Under the pieces are notes generated by a model that did no database searches, was not told where the DNA came from, and saw only the letters and a list, made by a program, of their open reading frames with translations. A stretch of DNA of 64,000 nucleotides. Origin: CAZEJS01 sp964512645 (GTDB taxonomy: Bacteria; Actinomycetota; Geothermincolia; Fen-727; Anoxymicrobiaceae). The stretch lies in NCBI GenBank assembly GCA_964512645.1, contig CAZEJS010000002.1, positions 62,001 to 126,000 on the forward strand. The letters run 5' to 3'. Position numbers and translations under genes: made by a program. Positions 1-8,675 of the stretch are shown in pieces. Position 1 is the stretch's first letter. Each line of letters opens with the position of its first letter.

Positions 1-866
1 TACTCGGTGGCAGCCGCAAGACGCGCGGCGGCTTCTCCGAGCCGCCCAACCACTCCGGCCACGCGCGTGGCAGGCAGCGCGCACACGACAGCGTCCGCCT
101 CGAAGATCCGGGCACGGCCGCCGTCAACAGGTGCCGCCCTTACGCCCGCGGCCTTTGATCCCTCGAAGATGACCCCGGAGGCCTCCATGCCGGTGATCAA
201 CTCGGCCCTGTCCGACAGGGCCTCGGTCAATGAGCCCATTCCGCCTGTGAAGCACCCGGTCCTGTCACCGAAGGTGTAGCGGAGGGCGATCATGAACGCC
301 GCGGCGGAGATGTCGCGCAGGTCGGCGCCCGTCGCGTAGACGCTGACCGGTTCGGCGAAGCCGCACCGGAACGTTTCCGTCGTCCGGCGCGACAGGAAAT
401 CGACCGCCCTTTCGTCGTCACCTCTCGCCCGCTTGAGCGGGAGCCCGGGATTGTACGCGCGGTAGTTGGCCACCAGCCTGGCCCCAGCACCGGCGGCGTT
501 GACAATGCCCGCGGGACCCATCGTCTTCCACGGCAACAGCCCGAAGGGGCTGAGGTTCCTGGGGGCGAAATCGACGAGTTTACCGCGGCGGACGATGGCT
601 TTCTTTTCCAGGGGGATGCGCAGCCCGGCCCCCAGGCCGTTCCTTATGGCTGCGCTCAATGTACCATCGAACGAATCGTGGAAATGCTGTGCCCCGGTGT
701 CGAAGAGAAAGCCGCCCACGCGCTCCGTCCTGCAACGCCCGCCTGGTCGGTCCTCCCTCTCCAGGACCGTCACGCGCCATCCCGCTTCACAGAGGCATGC
801 GGCGGCTGACAGCCCGGCAAGGCCGCCTCCGATCACGACGGCCCTGTTGCCCTCACCGTGCGGCAA
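1..866 (-). CDS. FAD-dependent oxidoreductase, amine oxidase/phytoene desaturase-like (3' end outside window)
   Basis: About 288 codons are visible; the C-terminus lies beyond the window edge. The N-terminus has a Rossmann FAD-binding motif (AVVIGGGLAGLSAA), followed by VLEREDRPGGRCRTE, the GG-R region typical of amine oxidase, protoporphyrinogen oxidase and carotenoid desaturase relatives. The start chosen is TTG at 866, directly after an in-frame TAG, with AAGGAG nine bases upstream. It lies 29 bases downstream of the aldehyde ferredoxin oxidoreductase stop on the same strand, so the two are probably co-transcribed. The substrate cannot be told from the visible part. Two more FAD enzymes at 41.5-44.5 kb belong to a related but distinct family. 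Confidence 0.8.
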   Translation of the reverse strand, partial: MPHGEGNRAVVIGGGLAGLSAAACLCEAGWRVTVLEREDRPGGRCRTERVGGFLFDTGAQHFHDSFDGTLSAAIRNGLGAGLRIPLEKKAIVRRGKLVDFAPRNLSPFGLLPWKTMGPAGIVNAAGAGARLVANYRAYNPGLPLKRARGDDERAVDFLSRRTTETFRCGFAEPVSVYATGADLRDISAAAFMIALRYTFGDRTGCFTGGMGSLTEALSDRAELITGMEASGVIFEGSKAAGVRAAPVDGGRARIFEADAVVCALPATRVAGVVGRLGEAAARLAAATE

Positions 867-895
867 CTAACGCATCTCCTTCGTGGGCTACGGTC

Positions 896-2770
896 CTAGA
901 GGGCCAGCCTGTCGGCGAGGTATCCGAGCCCCAGTTTCTCGTACACTTCCCGGCTCAAGTTCCCGTTCTCGTCGAGGCCCCGGTATTCGTAGAACTCTTC
1001 CTTCATCATCTCGAACTCGGGAATCGAGCCTTCGTGGGGGCCCTCCTGGACCGGTTCGCCGAATCTCTTGGGCATGACGTCGTCCTCTCCGGTCGAGCCG
1101 TAGAGCGCGAGTATGCCGCGCTTGATGGCCCAGATCCGCTGCCCGATCTCCATGAAGGAGTCTATGTCCAGCCCCCAGCCGGTCACCGCGTTCATCGCGG
1201 TGACCAGGCTGTCCGGATCCCACGCCACGGCCGTCAACAGGCAGACCACCGCCGAATTGAATATCTGGGCCAGCTCCGAAGCCCTCGCGGTCAGGTACGC
1301 CTTACCAACGCTCGACTGCTCGTCGAACGGACCCTCGAGGTCTATCTGGGGCATCGCCACGGCGCTTCCCTGTTCGAGATACAGGTTCATGCTGGCGCAG
1401 TGGCACGCGCCCCTCGGGGACGTCGCGTAGGCCAGCGCGAAGCCGTGGAACCCGCGGGGGTCGTGGGCGGGCGCGTCCAGGCCCCTCACCTGCACGGCCA
1501 TCTCGGCCGCCTCGGGCCCGATCTCCTCGGCCAGCTTCCGGCTGCCTTCGGCCATCCTCGCTCCGAAGCCCTCTTTGCGCGCGGCCATCTCCAGCAGCTT
1601 GAGCATGGCGTCCGGGTCGCCCCACTTCGCTTCCACTCCGTCGCACTCCTCGACCGAAAGGAGGCCCTTCTCCTGCGCTTCCATCACCAGTGCGATGATC
1701 TCACCCAGTGTGATGGTGTCCACGCCGAACTTGTTGCTGAGCTCGTTGCCCTTGGCGATACTGGCGAGGTTGCCGTTCATCAGGTTGCTGCCCAGCATGC
1801 AGATTGTCTCGTACTCAGGCCCGGCGCCCTTCTCGACCAGGTAAGGCCCTTCCTCAACGGCCACCACCCGCTTGCAGCCTATCGGGCAGGCCCAGCACGC
1901 GTGCCCCTTGACCAGGATGTCGTCCGCGTAGGTAGGCCCGTTGATCGCGGCGACGATATCGTCCTCCTCGCCCAACTGCCAGTTCTTGAACGGCACGTCT
2001 CCGAGCATCGCCCCGACCTCGAGATTGGCGTTCGTCCCGAACGCCCTGAGCGACTCCACGACCAGGGAGTCGCCGATAGCCTCCATTACTCCCTGACGCC
2101 AGGCTTTCATCGCGTCGGGGTCCGCTATTTCGAACTTCTTGCCCGCTCCGACAACCGCTATCGCCTTTAGGTTCTTGGAACCCATGACCGCACCCATGCC
2201 GGTGCGGCCCGCGATGTGGTGCTTGTCGTGCACAATCGCGGCGAACTTCACTCCCAGCTCGCCGGCCTGGCCAATGGCCGCGACCCTGGCCTTCTTGCCC
2301 GTCTCTTCCTTGGCACCGGCGGAAAGGATGTCGGCGGTTTCGTAGGTGTCTTTGCCCCACAGGTCGCCGGCGTCGCGCAGCTCCACGTCGTCGCCGTGAA
2401 CCCACAAGTAGACCGGCTTCTCCGACGCCCCGGTGAATATTATGCCGTCGTAACCGGCCGACTTGAGCTCCGGCCCCAGGTAGCCGCCGCATGACGCCTC
2501 GCCCCACAATCCGGTGAGGGGGGACCTGGCGCAGGCTGCGAAGCGGTTGCCGCCCGGGATGCGCGTGCCCGTCCACGGCCCGGTCATTATTATCAGCGGG
2601 TTCTCGGGGCTCAACGGATCGACGTCCCCGGGCCATCGGTCCAGATAGATCTTGGCAGCCAGGCCGCTGCCCCCGAGGAAATCGCGACAGTCCTGCTCGT
2701 CAATATCGACCTTGTCGATCCGGCCCGTCGACAGGTCCACTTCCAGTATCTTTCCCGCGTAACCGTACAT
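896..2770 (-). CDS. Tungsten-dependent aldehyde ferredoxin oxidoreductase (AOR family)
   Basis: The 624-residue protein has the usual length for AOR, which oxidises aldehydes to carboxylates with ferredoxin using a tungsto-bispterin and one 4Fe-4S cluster. The N-terminus MYGYAGKILEVDLSTG is typical. The cluster motif is CWACPIGCK (C-x2-C-x3-C), with a distal cysteine in FNSAVVCLLTA; RGLDAPAHDPRG is the conserved cofactor-side region. ATG at 2770 has GGAGG seven bases upstream. It is probably co-transcribed with the FAD protein at 1-866. No MoaD-like or ferredoxin gene is next to it. Aldehyde specificity (AOR, FOR or GOR type) cannot be resolved from sequence alone. Confidence 0.93.
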   Translation of the reverse strand: MYGYAGKILEVDLSTGRIDKVDIDEQDCRDFLGGSGLAAKIYLDRWPGDVDPLSPENPLIIMTGPWTGTRIPGGNRFAACARSPLTGLWGEASCGGYLGPELKSAGYDGIIFTGASEKPVYLWVHGDDVELRDAGDLWGKDTYETADILSAGAKEETGKKARVAAIGQAGELGVKFAAIVHDKHHIAGRTGMGAVMGSKNLKAIAVVGAGKKFEIADPDAMKAWRQGVMEAIGDSLVVESLRAFGTNANLEVGAMLGDVPFKNWQLGEEDDIVAAINGPTYADDILVKGHACWACPIGCKRVVAVEEGPYLVEKGAGPEYETICMLGSNLMNGNLASIAKGNELSNKFGVDTITLGEIIALVMEAQEKGLLSVEECDGVEAKWGDPDAMLKLLEMAARKEGFGARMAEGSRKLAEEIGPEAAEMAVQVRGLDAPAHDPRGFHGFALAYATSPRGACHCASMNLYLEQGSAVAMPQIDLEGPFDEQSSVGKAYLTARASELAQIFNSAVVCLLTAVAWDPDSLVTAMNAVTGWGLDIDSFMEIGQRIWAIKRGILALYGSTGEDDVMPKRFGEPVQEGPHEGSIPEFEMMKEEFYEYRGLDENGNLSREVYEKLGLGYLADRLAL

Positions 2771-2953
2771 TCGGAAACCTCCGTCCGGTCAAGGCCTCGG
2801 GCCTGTGAGATAGGGCATCCGAATCATACCAATGAGCCGTGTACGAGGCAATCAGAAACGAGATCGAGCGGGCCGGTCGCAACACCCGTTTCATAGTTGC
2901 GGCCGGGGTGCTAACATAAGCTCCTCGAGGAGAAGTGATCACGGAGGTCAGAT

Positions 2954-3436
2954 GTGAGAAAGTTTGCCTTTCCCCTTTCACTGGTAGTCTGCCTGGGTTT
3001 GCTGGCGGGGCTTCTCGCTCTCGGCGCCGGCTGCTCACAGGGCAAACCAGAGGTCATAGTGTTCATAGGGAAGAGCAGCCAGTCGTACGCGGATGTCAGC
3101 GCGATGGTGAAGAAGGCGGAGAAGCAGTTCGGTGATAAAGTCACCTGGAAGAGATACGACTACGATGCCGCCTCCAGCGCCGGCGCCAAGAAGAAGTACT
3201 ACGTCTCCATGAACCCCACTATCATAATCACCAACGCCCAGGGGCAGGTGAAACAGACGTATATGGGCAAGCCCATGGAGGACGATTTCTTCAGCAAGAT
3301 TCAGAGCTTCATCCCCTCGAGCGGGAAGAGCGCGAGCACTCCGGGGTCCGCGCCCGGTTCGGTAACGGTCCCCGGAACCACCGTACCCATGACAACCCCG
3401 CCGTCAAACCAGCCGTCGATACAGACTGAGCCCTGA
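2954..3436 (+). CDS. Lipoprotein with thioredoxin-like fold lacking the CxxC motif
   Basis: The protein has 160 residues. It starts with a lipoprotein signal peptide whose lipobox ends in LGAGC, placing it on the outer face of the membrane. A domain of about 90 residues follows (EVIVFIGKSSQSYADVSAMV, later MNPTIIITNAQGQ) with the strand-helix pattern of a thioredoxin fold and a probable cis-proline loop (SMNPTI). The usual CxxC position reads KSSQS, so no dithiol chemistry is expected. The last 40 residues are a Ser/Thr/Pro-rich, probably disordered tail. The start is GTG at 2954 with GGAGG six bases upstream; an ATG two bases earlier is out of frame. It is transcribed divergently from the AOR gene. 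Function unknown. Confidence 0.75.
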   Translation: MRKFAFPLSLVVCLGLLAGLLALGAGCSQGKPEVIVFIGKSSQSYADVSAMVKKAEKQFGDKVTWKRYDYDAASSAGAKKKYYVSMNPTIIITNAQGQVKQTYMGKPMEDDFFSKIQSFIPSSGKSASTPGSAPGSVTVPGTTVPMTTPPSNQPSIQTEP

Positions 3437-3520
3437 ACGGGCGGCCGGGGCTCGGAGCACCGCGAGAACAGGCTGTCGGCACCGGCCCGGCGGGGCCGGA
3501 AAACCCGCTCCCGGCGGCGT

Positions 3521-3823
3521 TCACCTGAACAGCACCCTGGCCAGCAGCATGGAAAAGAACCCGGCCATCGCGGCCGAGGTCATGCGCAGGGCGAAGGCGC
3601 GCCGCCCGCCCTTGCCCTTGAAATCCATCACGTAGTAGCAGTAGCCCGCCAGGACGAGCAACAGCACACCCGCTGAAGCGGCGAAGACGCCGGGGAGCGT
3701 ACCGACCCTCCCGGCCCCGGACGCCGCTCTGGCGCCCCAGCAGAGGCCCGCCACCCCGAACAGGCCTATCACGATCACTACCGCGTACCGAACCGGGCCC
3801 TGTGCCTTGCGTGTTCTCATCAT
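3521..3823 (-). CDS. Small multi-pass membrane protein of unknown function
   Basis: About 100 residues starting MMRTRKAQGPVRY, with three probable transmembrane helices (around residues 13-33, 45-65 and 80-98). The start overlaps the stop of the upstream M23 peptidase gene (ATGATGA), showing translational coupling. Either of two tandem ATG codons (3823 or 3820) could be used; GAGGAGG lies just upstream, and its spacing favours the second. No family recognised. Tight coupling suggests it works with the peptidase's large membrane domain. Confidence 0.7.
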   Translation of the reverse strand: MMRTRKAQGPVRYAVVIVIGLFGVAGLCWGARAASGAGRVGTLPGVFAASAGVLLLVLAGYCYYVMDFKGKGGRRAFALRMTSAAMAGFFSMLLARVLFR

Positions 3824-5553
3824 TCCTCCTCGGTGAAAGCCGGTCTCGACTCCTTGAAAACCCTGTTGAAGCGGGAGCGCAGCATACTTCCCAACGACCT
3901 GCTGATGCTCTTGTTCACCAGCTTGGACAAGCCTTTGCGGAGCACCCGCCCGAAGCCGTCCTTGAGGAAGCCGACCTTCGAGAACAGCCCGTCCAGGCCC
4001 TTGCCCCCGAAGAGCAGCCCGACGCCTCCCATGACCGCCCCGGTCACGAAAGAGGACAGCATGCCCGAAAAAGTGATGGGCCTGTGGTTCAGCATGCAGG
4101 ATACCAGGTTCGTGCAAACGCCGAAGGTCCCGGTGAAGAGCAGGTAAACCGCCTTGCCTCCAAAGGCGGTCGCCCCGTCCTTGAGGACGGTTAACATGCC
4201 GTGCCAGGCGGCCCCGCTCTTGTGAAGGAACAGCACCGCGGTCCTGCTCGCGAACGATGCGCCGCCTTCGGATACGTTGATTATCAGCGCCTGCACGAGC
4301 CTGCTTCCTACCACACCCTCCTTGAGCGCCTTCGCCACCGGCCCTGATATCGCGCCTATCAAGAACGCCGTGGCCATTCGCCTCATGGAGACGGCACCCG
4401 TGAAAAGGTACGACGTGCCGCCTTCGAAAACCATCGAAAGGAGCCCGTTCCCGGCGGCGTACTTCAGCGCTCCCAGAAGCCCCATCTCGGCCCAGCCCGC
4501 CGAGAACGCCGCGCCCAGCGAACCCATGCTGAGGGCGGCAGCCGCAGCGGCAACGCCTGCGCTCAGGCTCTTGAAAAAACAGGACAGGAAACTGAAACCG
4601 TGCGGGTGTGTGGCGGCGAAATAGATCGCCGTGCCGATGCAGGCGAGGGCCGCGGCTATCGAGGCGACCAGGGCCACCGTGAGGGAAACGGGCAGCGTCA
4701 GCACGACGATTACTATCGCTCCGACGATCACCACCGCGGCGGCGATTCCGGCAACGACCGCCTTGACGTAGCGGTTGGTCCAGCACCACCTGGCGCCGGC
4801 GGCGGCCCAGCGGCCGGCAGTTCGGAGCACCGGACACAGCGCTCCGTCCCAGGCGCCGGCGATGAAACCCCCCACCCGGCCTGCCGCCGCCCGGGCCCCG
4901 GCCCACATCGCGACGCATCCGCCGCCGATCGCCTTCACTGCGCTCTTGAACGGGCTAACCGCCGCCCGCAGGAGGCCGCCGCCGGCCTTGCCGTCGATGA
5001 CGCCCGGCGCGCGTTTCGCCGTTTCCCCCCCGGCGGCTGGGCACAGCCGTATATACTCCGCGGCATCGAAGGAACCCATCAGGAGGCGCGGGTCCACCGG
5101 AGACCCGTTCAGATACGCGCCGAAGTGAAGGTGGGTGCCGGCCGACGAAGGGTCCCTGGCGCCATCCAGGGTGCCGATCTCCTGACCCCTGGACACCATG
5201 TCGCCCTGGCGCAGGCACACGGACGCCAGTCCCAGGTAGGTGGTCCTGGTGTTGCCCTGATGTGTTATCGAGACGGCGGTGCCCCGCGGGAGCTCGCCCA
5301 CCCACGTGACCGTGCCGGCGGCGGCGGCGGATACCTTCGACCCGGGGGGCGCGGCGATGTCCATCCCCTGGTGGCCCCCCTCACCGTAAGCGCCCACCGG
5401 GAGCTCGAACCCACGGGTGACCTTGCCTCGAAGCGGCCAGTCCAGCTCGCACGACGCCCTCGCGACCGGCAGTTGCACCACGAAGAAGAAAGGAAGAAGA
5501 ACCGCTCCCAGCAGTGCGCATGGAAGCGCGCGTCTGAGGAAAGAGGCTTTGAT
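3820..5553 (-). CDS. Secreted M23 (LytM) peptidase fused to a large hydrophobic domain; probable ATC start
   Basis: After a signal peptide comes an M23 domain of about 130 residues with the zinc-binding motifs HQGMD and HLHFG, as in peptidoglycan endopeptidases. The remaining roughly 400 residues are rich in Ala/Gly/Val with several membrane-spanning stretches. The first ordinary start (GTG at 5481) has no ribosome-binding site and removes the signal peptide. Reading upstream in frame gives IKASFLRRALPCALLGAVLL, a textbook signal sequence, beginning at ATC 5553 with GGAGG six bases before it; no ATG, GTG or TTG occurs between the preceding in-frame TAA and 5484. I therefore place the start at ATC. 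The membrane domain matches nothing I recognise. Confidence 0.75.
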   Translation of the reverse strand: MKASFLRRALPCALLGAVLLPFFFVVQLPVARASCELDWPLRGKVTRGFELPVGAYGEGGHQGMDIAAPPGSKVSAAAAGTVTWVGELPRGTAVSITHQGNTRTTYLGLASVCLRQGDMVSRGQEIGTLDGARDPSSAGTHLHFGAYLNGSPVDPRLLMGSFDAAEYIRLCPAAGGETAKRAPGVIDGKAGGGLLRAAVSPFKSAVKAIGGGCVAMWAGARAAAGRVGGFIAGAWDGALCPVLRTAGRWAAAGARWCWTNRYVKAVVAGIAAAVVIVGAIVIVVLTLPVSLTVALVASIAAALACIGTAIYFAATHPHGFSFLSCFFKSLSAGVAAAAAALSMGSLGAAFSAGWAEMGLLGALKYAAGNGLLSMVFEGGTSYLFTGAVSMRRMATAFLIGAISGPVAKALKEGVVGSRLVQALIINVSEGGASFASRTAVLFLHKSGAAWHGMLTVLKDGATAFGGKAVYLLFTGTFGVCTNLVSCMLNHRPITFSGMLSSFVTGAVMGGVGLLFGGKGLDGLFSKVGFLKDGFGRVLRKGLSKLVNKSISRSLGSMLRSRFNRVFKESRPAFTEEE

Positions 5554-5725
5554 GGCGGACCTCCGTCGTCGCCGCTTCGATTGCTCAGGGACGGAGAGGA
5601 AGCATTACAAGCATATTGTAACCACCCCGAAACAGCAAGTCAAGCAAAAACGCCGGGGAGTCGCGCCTGCCCGGAGGTGCCGCGGAGTCTCCTTCCGGGC
5701 GGCATGACGAGTGTCGTTTTTTTTC

Positions 5726-5755
5726 TTGCCTGCCGCGCGCGGGGTCGCGTATCAT
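5726..5755 (+). promoter_or_regulatory. Probable sigma70-type promoter of the PEP carboxykinase gene, with structured leader
   Basis: TTGCCT (5726-5731) and TATCAT (5750-5755) are separated by 18 bases. The predicted transcript has about 110 bases of 5' leader with two small inverted repeats: GCGGAG/CTCCGC at 5764-5784 and CCCCGG/CCGGGG at 5820-5833. The rest of the 5554-5874 spacer shows no convincing coding sequence; a T8 run at 5718-5725 may mark the end of an upstream element. No known riboswitch was recognised. Confidence 0.4.
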
Positions 5756-5874
5756 ACTTCAAAGCGGAGGGTAGCCCACTCCGCGAGATCCCAAGGAACA
5801 TGAATGGCGTTCCGCGATACCCCGGCACCGGGGATGGCGCGGTAGCGTGGCAGGAGCAGCAAGGAGGCCCGAAG

Positions 5875-7749
5875 ATGGGAGACGAACACCTCGAATACCT
5901 CGAGGCGGCCCTCGACCCTGAGCAGTATCGCAAACTGACCGATCTCGGCGAGACGCAGGTGAACAAGTTCATTGCCGATACGGCCAGGCTCTGCCGGCCG
6001 TCGGACATCTTCATCGCGACCGATTCGGCGTCGGACCGGGAGCACGTACGCAGGAAAGCGGTCGAGGAAGGCGAGGAGTTCGAGCTGGCGACGGCCGGCC
6101 ACACCTGCCACTTCGACGGGATCCTCGACCAGGGCCGGGACATGAAAAACACCCGGTTCCTGCTGCCGCCGGACGTCCACCTCGGCGGGCACATAAACTC
6201 CAAGAGCAGGGATGAAGGGCTCGAAGAGGTACTGGGCCTGCTGGATGGCCTGATGGAACACAAAACGATGATCGTCCGCTTCTACTGCCTGGGGCCGCAG
6301 CGCTCCGTCTTCTCGCAGCTCTGCTGCCAGATCACCGACTCGTTCTACGTGGCCCACAGCGAGGACCTCCTGTACAGGCCGGGCTACGAGGAGTTCAGGC
6401 GGGATGACAACTCCTGCGAGTTCTTCCGCTTCCTTCATTCGGCGGGGCGTCTGGAGAACGGGGTCTGCGCTGAGATCGACAAGCGCCGCGTCTATATAGA
6501 CCTCGAGGAGAACACCGTTTACAGCGTCAACACCCAGTACGGCGGCAACTCGATGGGCCTGAAAAAGCTGGCCATGCGACTCGGCATCCAGAAGGGCCTG
6601 AGGGAAGGCTGGCTGACCGAGCACATGTTCGCCGTGGGCGTACCCGGTCCCGGGGGCAGGAAGACCTATATGACCGGCGCTTTTCCCAGCATGTGCGGGA
6701 AGACCTCGACGGCGATGATCCAGGGACAGACGATCGTCGGCGACGATATCGTGTACCTGAAGAAGGTCGGGGGCGAACTCAGGGCCGTTAACGTGGAAAC
6801 GGGGATCTTCGGCATCATCCAGGACGTGAACCCCGAGGATGACCCGGCCATCTACAACGCCCTCACCTCTCCGGGGGAGATCATCTTCTCCAATGTGCTG
6901 GTGAGCGACGGGAAGCCTTACTGGCTGGGCATGGGACAGGAGCTTCCCCAATCGGGGCTGAACTACTCCGGCGAGTGGACCGAGGGGAAGGCGGACGGCA
7001 AGGGAAGCCGGATCGACCCCTCTCACAAGAACGCGCGATTCACGATCAGCCTGCACTCGCTGAAGAACACCGACGAGAGCCTCGACGACCCCAACGGCGT
7101 CCCGGTGAAGGCGATGATCTTCGGCGGGCGGGACTCGGACACCACCGTCCCCGTGGAGCAGTCGTTCAACTGGGTTCACGGTGTCATAACCATGGCCGCT
7201 TCGCTCGAGTCGGAGTCGACCGCGGCGACTCTCGGGGCCGAGGGCGTGCGCACCTTCAACCCGATGTCGAACCTGGAGTTTCTCGCGGCGTCCCTCGACA
7301 CTTACATCCAGAAATACCTGGAGTTCCCGGCGGTGCTGGCCCGGCCACCCAAGATCTTCGCTGTGAACTACTTCCTGATGAAAGATGGTGTGTACCTCAA
7401 CGGGATGCTCGACAAGCGGGTCTGGATGCTCTGGATGGAGGAGCGCGTCCACGACGAGGTTGGAGCCCTGGAGACCCCGACGGGCATGATACCGCTTTTT
7501 AAGGACCTGAGAAGGCTCTTCTCGACCGCGCTGGGCGCGGACTACACCGAGGAGCAGTACAAGGAGCAGTTCACCACCCGTATTCCGGAGCAGCTCGCGA
7601 AGATCGACCGCATCTCCGGGGTATACGCCAGGGAGTGGGGCATCCCCGAGGTGCTCTTCGTCACCCTCGAGGAGCAGCGAGAGCGCCTGGAGAAGGCCAG
7701 GTCGCGGTACGGGGACTACGTTTCTCCGCTCCTGCTTTCGCAGGACTGA
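5875..7749 (+). CDS. pckG: Phosphoenolpyruvate carboxykinase (GTP)
   Basis: A 624-residue enzyme interconverting oxaloacetate plus GTP with PEP, CO2 and GDP. The kinase P-loop with its hyper-reactive cysteine is FPSMCGKTST. Other family signatures are YGGNSMGLKK, VGDDIVYLK, NARFTISLHS and the nucleotide-site region NYFLMKDG. The start is ATG 5875 with AAGGAGG seven bases upstream; the frame is open further upstream but without family similarity. It stands alone, convergent with a hydrolase 15 bases downstream. In an anaerobe with AOR and Hdr-like genes it could serve gluconeogenesis or fermentative CO2 fixation; the sequence does not decide. Confidence 0.96.
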   Translation: MGDEHLEYLEAALDPEQYRKLTDLGETQVNKFIADTARLCRPSDIFIATDSASDREHVRRKAVEEGEEFELATAGHTCHFDGILDQGRDMKNTRFLLPPDVHLGGHINSKSRDEGLEEVLGLLDGLMEHKTMIVRFYCLGPQRSVFSQLCCQITDSFYVAHSEDLLYRPGYEEFRRDDNSCEFFRFLHSAGRLENGVCAEIDKRRVYIDLEENTVYSVNTQYGGNSMGLKKLAMRLGIQKGLREGWLTEHMFAVGVPGPGGRKTYMTGAFPSMCGKTSTAMIQGQTIVGDDIVYLKKVGGELRAVNVETGIFGIIQDVNPEDDPAIYNALTSPGEIIFSNVLVSDGKPYWLGMGQELPQSGLNYSGEWTEGKADGKGSRIDPSHKNARFTISLHSLKNTDESLDDPNGVPVKAMIFGGRDSDTTVPVEQSFNWVHGVITMAASLESESTAATLGAEGVRTFNPMSNLEFLAASLDTYIQKYLEFPAVLARPPKIFAVNYFLMKDGVYLNGMLDKRVWMLWMEERVHDEVGALETPTGMIPLFKDLRRLFSTALGADYTEEQYKEQFTTRIPEQLAKIDRISGVYAREWGIPEVLFVTLEEQRERLEKARSRYGDYVSPLLLSQD

Positions 7750-7764
7750 GCGGCGGGCGCGCGG

Positions 7765-8514
7765 CTACAACTTCCGGACCCAGGCGAGCAGGATATCCAC
7801 GGAACGCGGGTCGCGCCTCAGGCGGTGTTCTCCGGCGGGCAGAACCACCAGCTCTCTGGGCTCGCCGGCTGCCTCGAACAGCTCCCTGCCCTGCGAGACG
7901 GGGACGAGTTCATCCTGTTCTCCGTGGACAATCAACAGCGGGGCCGGGCTCACGCGGCTTACGAAGTCGATGGCCTCGTTCTTCCGGGCGTCTTCGTAGA
8001 ACCAGTCCGGTGACGGCGGGAACGCCGGGTCCTTGATGGTACCGACGTCCCTTGCGGCTTCGATGAGCTGCATGGTGTGCTCGCGCGCGAACACCCGGGA
8101 GAGTCCCGCCGGGGCCGCGAACGACGCTACGCCGTCGACGCCGCCGCGTTCGGCCGCGTACTTTATCGCCAGCGCCCCGCCCGCGGAAAACCCCGCGAGG
8201 CAAAGCCGGCGGGAGGCGACCTCGCTCTTCGCGAAGTCCACCACCGAACAGAGGTCCGAGTACCAGCCGCCCATGTGGAAGTCGCCGGTGGAATCGCCGC
8301 ATCCCCTGAAGTTCACGAAGAGCGCCGAGACACCTTCTTCGGCCAGCCGCAGGCAAATACCCCGGTAGCCGGGGTCCGACGGGTCGGGCCTGGAGAGCGG
8401 TATGCCGTGGCACAGGACCACCAGGGGGGCATCGGGGCCGCGGGAGGTGAGATCGCCCCGCAGCGTCTCACCGCCCGAACTCACGGTTACCGCCGCAAAA
8501 TCCATTTCATTCAT
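7765..8514 (-). CDS. Alpha/beta hydrolase (dienelactone hydrolase/prolyl oligopeptidase-like)
   Basis: A 249-residue cytoplasmic alpha/beta hydrolase. The oxyanion region is LVVLCHGIPLS, the nucleophile elbow GFSAGG, the acid GEQDELVP and the catalytic histidine GEHRL. All three triad residues are in place. The start is ATG 8514 (MNEMDF) with AGGTGGG upstream; the second ATG at codon 4 is an alternative. The gene is transcribed divergently from the DUF362 protein. It is one of five alpha/beta hydrolases in this window; the substrate is not predictable. Confidence 0.85.
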   Translation of the reverse strand: MNEMDFAAVTVSSGGETLRGDLTSRGPDAPLVVLCHGIPLSRPDPSDPGYRGICLRLAEEGVSALFVNFRGCGDSTGDFHMGGWYSDLCSVVDFAKSEVASRRLCLAGFSAGGALAIKYAAERGGVDGVASFAAPAGLSRVFAREHTMQLIEAARDVGTIKDPAFPPSPDWFYEDARKNEAIDFVSRVSPAPLLIVHGEQDELVPVSQGRELFEAAGEPRELVVLPAGEHRLRRDPRSVDILLAWVRKL

Positions 8515-8675
8515 GGCGTCCCACCTGCGAATACGGCTGCTTCAGGGTTCATGTCATTCCTTCCAGGCGATTCGAATGATTTATACACCGAACCGGCGGG
8601 CTGCCGCCAGGAGGCGCGCGTACGGCGGCGCTCGGTTAAGATCTGACATGTCCTTACTAGGGAACGGAGGTCAGT

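Noticed and set aside
659..2170. Long plus-strand open frames opposite the AOR gene
   Set aside because: High GC keeps antisense frames open; the minus strand has clear AOR motifs and codon structure.
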